DNA of 57,251 bases from CAYSPG01 sp964432885 (GTDB taxonomy: Bacteria > Bacteroidota > Bacteroidia > AKYH767-A > OLB10), in contig CAYSPG010000024.1 of assembly GCA_964432885.1 (NCBI GenBank), positions 1 through 57,251 of the forward strand. Direction: 5' to 3'. The translations under genes were made by a program, and so were the position numbers. Below, piece after piece: positions 52,507-57,251 of this stretch; the stretch's first letter is position 1, and each line of letters begins with the position of its first letter. Below the pieces are notes generated by a model. That model was not told the origin of the DNA. It worked only from the letters and a program-made list of their open reading frames with translations, and did no database searches.

Positions 52507-53775
52507 CTATTCGTCTTCTTTTATCACCCTTACCTTTACCTGTTCAATGCGGTTTCCGGCAACGGCTTGAACGGTAATTATAAAAGGGGATATCAAAATT
52601 TCTTCTTTAACAGTGGGTATGTTTTCGTGGTGATGAAAAATATACCCGGCCAATGTTGTGTACTCCTCACTTTCAGGAATATTTAAATGATATTTATTAT
52701 TGATATAGTCAATCTCAAGCCTTCCCGAAAAAATAAACTCATTGTTTCCTATTTTTCCTTCCACCAGTTCTTCAATATCGTGTTCATCATCAATTTCGCC
52801 AAAAATTTCCTCAATAATATCTTCCACCGTAACCATTCCGCTGGTTAGACCAAATTCATCAACAACCAAAGCTACGCTGCGGTGGTTTTCGGTAAAGTGG
52901 GTAAGCAAATCTTTGGTGGCTGCCGTTTCGGGAAAAACCGAAACAGGAAGCAAGATGGATTGAATATCGGCCGGGTGCTTAAACATTTCGTATGAGTGAA
53001 CAAACCCTACTATGTTATCCGCATTTTCACGGTAAATTAGTATTTTAGAAAGACCGGTTTCAATAAATTTTTTGCGAAGGGTTTCAATTCTCTCGTCTGC
53101 GTTTAACGAAACAAGTTCGGTACGAGGCACCATGCATTGCCTCACTTTTAAACTTTCAAAATCAAGCGCCTTCTGAAACATTTTAATTTCTTTTTTCAGC
53201 TCGCTTTTGCTGCTCATTTTGCTGTTAATGTCTGAGATAAAATTATCCAGGTCAATGCGGCCAAAAGTGGGAGCATCTTCGGTAAAATCAATTTTAAAAA
53301 CGTTTTTTAGCAAAAAGTGGGTTAGCTTTAAAATTATCCATACACCAGGAAATAAAATAATATAGCTAAGCAAAATAATCACCGAAAAAAAAGTAAGCGT
53401 TTGGGTAGGGTTAATACTAAATAAAACTTTGGGCAAAAACTCTCCTGCCATCAACAAGAAAAATGTAGTTACAAACGTTTCAATTATCAGTATCCATATT
53501 TCATGAGCATATTGCACAGGCAACAAATCGTGTATATATGGGCTTAACAATGTACTCATATAGGTACCATATATAACCAGCGAAACATTAAGCCCTACCA
53601 GAATGGTGGCAATAAATTTGGATGGAGATTTTACAAAGTAGGTAATAATGCGCGCACTTATTTGCCCCTGTTTGTTATCAAGTTCAATTTTAAATTTGTT
53701 TGATGACAGATAAGCAATTTCAATACCTGAATAAAAGGCAACAAACAAAAGGGTGATAATTATTACGGGCAGCAA
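52507..53775 (-). CDS. CNNM/CorC hemolysin-family membrane protein
   Basis: 422 aa from TTG at 53775; an in-frame stop lies a few codons upstream. The N-terminal CNNM (DUF21) domain has 3-4 membrane helices (3-23, 54-76, 91-112, 125-147; FYSGIEIAYLSSNKFKIELDNKQG). A CBS pair follows (about 205-325: RQCMVPRTELVSL, IETLRKKFIETGLSKILIYREN). A CorC_HlyC domain occupies the end (YTTLAGYIFHHHENIPTV). The family is linked to Mg2+/Co2+ handling, not haemolysis. It is probably the last gene of the coaX-OMP-lptC set, after a 113-bp gap. Confidence 0.9.
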   Translation of the reverse strand: MLPVIIITLLFVAFYSGIEIAYLSSNKFKIELDNKQGQISARIITYFVKSPSKFIATILVGLNVSLVIYGTYMSTLLSPYIHDLLPVQYAHEIWILIIETFVTTFFLLMAGEFLPKVLFSINPTQTLTFFSVIILLSYIILFPGVWIILKLTHFLLKNVFKIDFTEDAPTFGRIDLDNFISDINSKMSSKSELKKEIKMFQKALDFESLKVRQCMVPRTELVSLNADERIETLRKKFIETGLSKILIYRENADNIVGFVHSYEMFKHPADIQSILLPVSVFPETAATKDLLTHFTENHRSVALVVDEFGLTSGMVTVEDIIEEIFGEIDDEHDIEELVEGKIGNNEFIFSGRLEIDYINNKYHLNIPESEEYTTLAGYIFHHHENIPTVKEEILISPFIITVQAVAGNRIEQVKVRVIKEDE

Positions 53776-53888
53776 GGTGTAAACAAGTATTTAAAGTGGC
53801 AGATTGATAATAGGCAGGTAAATAAAAATGTAGCGTAGGTTATAAATGTAATAGTTGCTGGGGTAAATAATAAAATAAAATGCAAAAA

Positions 53889-54089
53889 TCAACCGGTTTT
53901 TCCCGATTGCTTTTCCATGCTTATGCGCTGCTTGCGCCTCATATAATACATTAAGGCTGCAATAAGTGTAATGCCGTAAATAAATATAGCATGGTTAAAA
54001 CTCTCGGTAACCCACTTAAACGTGCCAAATAGGAAACCAATAATAGCTATTACCATCCACGATGTTTCAAGAATTTTTAGTATTCTCAT
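53889..54089 (-). CDS. Small two-helix membrane protein in the lptC operon
   Basis: 66 aa with two membrane segments (about 10-26 WMVIAIIGFLFGTFKWV and 32-49 AIFIYGITLIAALMYYM), then a basic tail (RRKQRISMEKQSGKTG). Its ATG lies 23 bp inside the 3' end of lptC in a different frame, which implies translational coupling. Similar small proteins sit at this position in other Bacteroidota, as I recall. The function is unknown; an accessory role in the envelope is inferred from position. Confidence 0.75.
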   Translation of the reverse strand: MRILKILETSWMVIAIIGFLFGTFKWVTESFNHAIFIYGITLIAALMYYMRRKQRISMEKQSGKTG

Positions 54090-54645
54090 CTTTCCGCAAA
54101 TTTATAGTTCCTTTAATATCAAAAATTTTATACCGCGAAAAATCCTGGTTTGATTCAAACCCATTGCCAAAGATAATTTCATCAGCAGTAACAATTTTTA
54201 CAAACTCTTCAGAGTAAATTTTTCCGGTTTTTTCATCCCAGATCAAATGTTCGGTAAACAGCTTTTCACCTTTTGCATTTACCACCACCACATCTTTTCT
54301 GGCTTCCATTATTTTTTCGGTTTCTTTTCTTAATGCATACTTTGAAGTTAGGGTGGAGGTAACATTCATTTTCTCATCAAAAAAATTTATATGTACTCCT
54401 TTTGGCAGTTCGGTATATGGTTTGGGTGATTGAAACCGGTTAAGTTCAGGTGTGGTTATTTTAACTTTTATCTGAGCTGAATCGCTGTATAAAATCTCCA
54501 GCCCTTTGCCGGTTTCTATTGGCATATTGTTTTGCTGGGTAATAAGGTGCACCTGTTTTATATCGTTTTCGCATGAAGCTATAAGAAGCATGCTTAGCCC
54601 AAAACAAAAAGCAGATATATTTTTTCTAATCAGCATCCTGTACAT
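54067..54645 (-). CDS. lptC: LPS export ABC transporter periplasmic lipoprotein LptC
   Basis: 192 aa with a lipoprotein signal (GLSMLLIASC, acylated Cys about 25), the usual Bacteroidota form of LptC instead of a single-helix anchor. An ATG three codons later is an alternative start. The OstA/LptC jellyroll segment contains GVHINFFDEKMNVTSTLTSKYAL, MEARKDVVVVNAKGEKLFTEHL and WDEKTGKIYSEEFVKIV. It receives LPS from the LptB-containing ABC transporter. It overlaps the downstream small membrane protein gene by 23 bp. Confidence 0.9.
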   Translation of the reverse strand: MYRMLIRKNISAFCFGLSMLLIASCENDIKQVHLITQQNNMPIETGKGLEILYSDSAQIKVKITTPELNRFQSPKPYTELPKGVHINFFDEKMNVTSTLTSKYALRKETEKIMEARKDVVVVNAKGEKLFTEHLIWDEKTGKIYSEEFVKIVTADEIIFGNGFESNQDFSRYKIFDIKGTINLRKDENTKNS

Positions 54646-54775
54646 TGTAAAGTTTAAAAATATCGCCAGAGGCTAAAAACTGCATCACTTAATTTAAGCA
54701 GCTAGTGTAATTTCAGCAAATAAAAGTACTGTAAAAATTGGTAATTAAAATCGGGCACCTAAATAATTTGTCAGA

Positions 54776-56167
54776 TTAATCAAACCTTCTTTTAATAAAC
54801 CAAAGTTCATTGGCAGTAATGCCAATATAAAATCGTAAGTACTGATGCTTTATTAAATTGTTTGAGGTGGTTCCGCGTTGTCCGCCCTCAATTGTAAAGT
54901 GAAGCATCGTTTTGTTATCAGTTAACCTGCGCTCGGCTGAGCTTAACCTTATTGGAACACCCAAGCCAATACTTATGGCATTATCATTAATGGGTGTGTT
55001 TTTTAAATCGAGGTATGTTTTGGTAAAGCGGTAGCCGGCACGGTACGATAATTTTTCGGTGGGTGCATATTGCCCTCCAAATGAAATGCGGTAACTGTTT
55101 ACTAAATTATCTTTTTCGCCAAACGATTCGTACTTACTCCAGTTTTGAGAGGCATACTCAGCACCGGCAAGCCATTTATCTCCTTTTTGCAATACAATAC
55201 CGGCATTCCAGGTTTGAGGTATTACTGTTTTTCCTTTTTCGTTTTCAGAAAAATAAACGGTATCAATATCACTTTCAAATGTGGTTCCTTTATGCAAAGT
55301 CCACACTACATCGCGCCTTGCTTTTAAATTGGCCGAAGCAGCGCCCGATAAACCAACAGACAATTTATAATCGTTTTTAAAGTCGTATGCATACTGCAAT
55401 CCGTAATCGAAATAAAAATCGCCATACGATGTGTTGTTAATAACCTTGGTGTTAAAAATGTACGAGTTTGAAAAAACAACTCTTCGCTCTTTATCAATGG
55501 AGCCAAACATGTACGAGGCGTTAAAACCAAATGCAAAGCCTTTAAGCAATTTTAGCTTCCTCTCCATTTTATGCACGCGCATGCTGTCCCCTTCGGCCAT
55601 CATCCGTTCGCGTTTTTTTGATTTTTGAAACTTATCAAATCCTTTTGCAAAAGGAGCAAAGCCATTTCCAATATAAAAACGACTCAATCCACCTTTGGCT
55701 GTATATTTTTTATCATAGTTATAGGTAGCTGTGTCGGCATTTAGCTCACCGCTTTGTACCAAATCATAGCCAGTAACACTGTAAGGTATTAAACCTAAGC
55801 AAGCACCCCAGTTATCTTTAATAACCGGAAAACCAAGTGTCATATATCCCAACGTGGCGCCTTTGTGATTGCCCGACTCGCTGCCATTCGAAATTTTAGA
55901 ATATTCGCCACGCATGGCCATTTCAAAAGTGGTAATGCGAACGTTGCCATAGGATGCAGGGTTGCTAAAGTTAACCGAAGAAGGACTATGGTAGGCGGCC
56001 CCAATGCCACCCATAGCTGTTTGCCGTGCAAACCCGTTAAATAATAAATCGCCAATAGCGTAACGAGAATATGGTGTAGCAATTCCTGATTGCGCATGGG
56101 CGCAGGTACAGGCAAAAAGCAATATACAAAGTGTTTTTGCTGTAAGCGAAACAATTCTATTTGTCAT
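54776..56167 (-). CDS. Outer-membrane barrel protein (FadL/PorV-like layout)
   Basis: 463 aa from the ATG at 56167 (a TTG one codon earlier is also in frame). Signal peptide ends CTCAHAQ (about 26). The mature start SGIATPYSRYAIGDLLFNG, with MGGIGAAYHSPSSVNFSNPASYG, is typical of the FadL/PorV-like outer-membrane families of Bacteroidota. Further strands include TFEMAMRGEYSK and GLSRFYIGNGF. It abuts coaX (3 bp apart) and precedes lptC in a commonly conserved order. An outer-membrane transport or biogenesis role is inferred. Confidence 0.83.
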   Translation of the reverse strand: MTNRIVSLTAKTLCILLFACTCAHAQSGIATPYSRYAIGDLLFNGFARQTAMGGIGAAYHSPSSVNFSNPASYGNVRITTFEMAMRGEYSKISNGSESGNHKGATLGYMTLGFPVIKDNWGACLGLIPYSVTGYDLVQSGELNADTATYNYDKKYTAKGGLSRFYIGNGFAPFAKGFDKFQKSKKRERMMAEGDSMRVHKMERKLKLLKGFAFGFNASYMFGSIDKERRVVFSNSYIFNTKVINNTSYGDFYFDYGLQYAYDFKNDYKLSVGLSGAASANLKARRDVVWTLHKGTTFESDIDTVYFSENEKGKTVIPQTWNAGIVLQKGDKWLAGAEYASQNWSKYESFGEKDNLVNSYRISFGGQYAPTEKLSYRAGYRFTKTYLDLKNTPINDNAISIGLGVPIRLSSAERRLTDNKTMLHFTIEGGQRGTTSNNLIKHQYLRFYIGITANELWFIKRRFD

Positions 56168-56170
56168 CAA

Positions 56171-56902
56171 TTATTTTTCTGAGGCGGTATTAAAAGTTAA
56201 TATTTCGTTTAACCCCAAAAGGGTTAAATGGGGGGCTGCAAAGATGTTGCTTTTTAGCATACGCACAAACAAGCCTGCATCGCCACCTGTTAAAATTATT
56301 TTAAGGCCTTTAAACTGTTTTTTATAACGTAAAATAATATGTTCTATTTCGGCCAAAGCACCATTTTGCACACCGCTGGCTATTGAACTTTGGGTTGAGT
56401 TGCCAATAAGTTTTGGATTGATTTGGAGTTTAATCAGAGGAAGTTTATCGGTATAATGATTCAAAGCTTTGAACCGCATTTGAATGCCGGCAGAAATAGC
56501 ACCGCCTAAATATTCATTTTTATTGTTAACCAAATCAAATTTTATACAGGTGCCAGCATCAACAATAAGGGTGTTTTTGCCACCAAACAAGTTGTATGCG
56601 CCAACGGCATTGGCAAGCCTGTCTAATCCAAGCGTTGCAGGTGTAGCGTATTTGTTTTTTACAGGAAGCAAGGTTTTATGGTTAAAAAAAACATGCGCAG
56701 TGTTTGCTTTTAAAAAATCAATGACCGGCTTGTTTTTATCGGCAACAGAAGCAACAATAGAATGTTTAACCGGATATTGCTTAAAAATATGTTTCAGCTT
56801 TTTTACCGTTACTTTTTTTAATGTAAAGTGTGTAAGCAGCTTTCCTCTATAGAAAATTCCGCATTTGGTTTGGGTATTACCAATATCAATAACTAAGTTC
56901 AT
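56171..56902 (-). CDS. coaX: Type III pantothenate kinase
   Basis: 243 aa from the ATG at 56902 (MNLVIDIGNTQTKCGIF); the eight-codon upstream extension is rejected. The enzyme phosphorylates pantothenate in the first step of CoA synthesis; type III enzymes belong to the ASKHA fold and need a monovalent cation. Motifs are VIDIGNTQTKCGIF (phosphate-1), the family segment TPATLGLDRLANAVGAY, and IVDAGTCIKFDLVN with GGAISAGIQMRF. It is the first gene of the coaX-OMP-lptC operon, possibly preceded by a 34-aa ORF. Confidence 0.95.
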   Translation of the reverse strand: MNLVIDIGNTQTKCGIFYRGKLLTHFTLKKVTVKKLKHIFKQYPVKHSIVASVADKNKPVIDFLKANTAHVFFNHKTLLPVKNKYATPATLGLDRLANAVGAYNLFGGKNTLIVDAGTCIKFDLVNNKNEYLGGAISAGIQMRFKALNHYTDKLPLIKLQINPKLIGNSTQSSIASGVQNGALAEIEHIILRYKKQFKGLKIILTGGDAGLFVRMLKSNIFAAPHLTLLGLNEILTFNTASEK

Positions 56903-56943
56903 AACCGCACAAAAGTAGCTTATCAAAGGCTAAACAATCATTT

Positions 56944-57048
56944 TTACATGGAGGTTATTGCTTGTACAGTTAACCACAACATGGCCACAAAAAACAGCAT
57001 CAGCTCAGCCAAGGCAATCAAACGTATTTTACAGTTTTCGCATTTCAT
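56944..57048 (-). CDS. Possible 34-aa membrane microprotein upstream of coaX
   Basis: 34 aa read MKCENCKIRLIALAELMLFF, then VAMLWLTVQAITSM. A Cys-x-x-Cys pair (C3, C6) precedes one hydrophobic helix of about 20 residues. It ends 41 bp before the coaX ATG on the same strand. Composition and layout are gene-like, but the length makes chance possible; I recognise no family. Confidence 0.35.
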   Translation of the reverse strand: MKCENCKIRLIALAELMLFFVAMLWLTVQAITSM

Positions 57049-57111
57049 TGTATAAACAATAACGGTAATAGGTTTTGTTTAAGATGTTAAAAATAGAAAT
57101 AAGTTTTCATT

Positions 57112-57251
57112 ATAAAAAATCACTGTTGTCCGATTAAATTTTAGTCTTTTTAATTTGGATGCCTCGGCTTCGCTCGGCATGACAAGTTTTGAAGATATCA
57201 GTAGAGGAGAGGGGGCTTTCTTTTGGGCGAAGCCCAAAAGAAAGCCCCCTC
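57112..57251. mobile_element. Second copy of the MITE-like element, cut by the window edge
   Basis: CACTGTTGTCCGATTAAAT at 57121 matches the left end of the element at 13748 (one difference in 19). Inside follow the same parts: a TCGGCTTCGCTCGG arm and a perfect hairpin GAGGGGGCTTTCTTTTGGGC-GAA-GCCC... (57209-57251). The right half lies outside the window. Bases 57112-57120 (ATAAAAAAT) would be the target duplication. Confidence 0.75.

Noticed and set aside
52507..53775. Gliding protein GldE
   Set aside because: It shares the CNNM/CBS/CorC layout, but the neighbours are coaX and lptC rather than ssb or gld genes, so the general hemolysin-family call is safer.

Overview
The window comes from a low-GC (about 38-40%, by eye) genome of the phylum Bacteroidota, probably a gliding or surface-secreting lineage near Chitinophagales/Sphingobacteriales. 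The evidence is: many secreted proteins ending in type IX secretion (T9SS) type A sorting domains; SprB repeats; Bacteroidota-restricted families (DUF5606, DUF4290, DUF4292, DUF5686, DUF5723); starts without Shine-Dalgarno sequences; and a tRNA promoter that fits the Bacteroidota pattern TTTG-N19-TAnnTTTG exactly. There are no rRNA genes, CRISPR arrays, prophages or intact transposases.

Layout. 1-5.4 kb: a three-gene minus-strand set of secreted proteins (barrel-like protein, T9SS cargo, SprB/tail-fibre-type protein), then a 229-aa protein of unknown function preceded by a GC-rich 21-bp tandem repeat array and an 11-base poly-C tract. 6-20 kb: an anchored surface protein, DUF5606, an M3 oligopeptidase, a transglutaminase-like protein, an RluB-type pseudouridine synthase, a SIMPL protein, YraN, an LD-carboxypeptidase, and secreted hydrolases including a serine hydrolase and two c-type-heme-like proteins. 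19-31 kb is core-like: DUF4292, a TPR lipoprotein, a sugar nucleotidyltransferase, tRNA-His, DUF4290-murA-TlpA, a DUF5723 protein, an RmlD-like reductase, a potassium channel, fructose-bisphosphatase and an AhpD-like protein. 31-39 kb: a DUF5686 outer membrane protein, lptB and two large T9SS cargo proteins. 39-43.4 kb: cutC, a sugar MFS transporter, pyrH and lysA. 43.8-50.5 kb: a T9SS protein, a degraded rhamnose/fucose mutarotase, a six-repeat SprB protein, a GNAT/FemAB-like protein and a secreted unknown. 50.5-57 kb: rng, a 29-aa AURKAIP1/COX24 protein, and the envelope operon coaX - outer membrane protein - lptC - small membrane protein - CNNM/CorC protein.

The main non-standard signals are as follows. 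(1) A 207-bp MITE-like element at 13748-13954 has matching terminal inverted repeats, a 9-bp target duplication and nested hairpins. A second, truncated copy at the right edge carries compensatory base changes. (2) A (CATT)8 tract lies between an upstream ATG and the signal peptide of a T9SS protein, in a position where unit loss or gain would switch the frame. (3) A poly-C tract and heptad-encoding 21-bp array lie immediately upstream of the 229-aa gene, and loss of one C would join an upstream ATG to the repeat frame. (4) MurA has Asp in place of the fosfomycin-target Cys. (5) A frameshifted mutarotase pseudogene is present.
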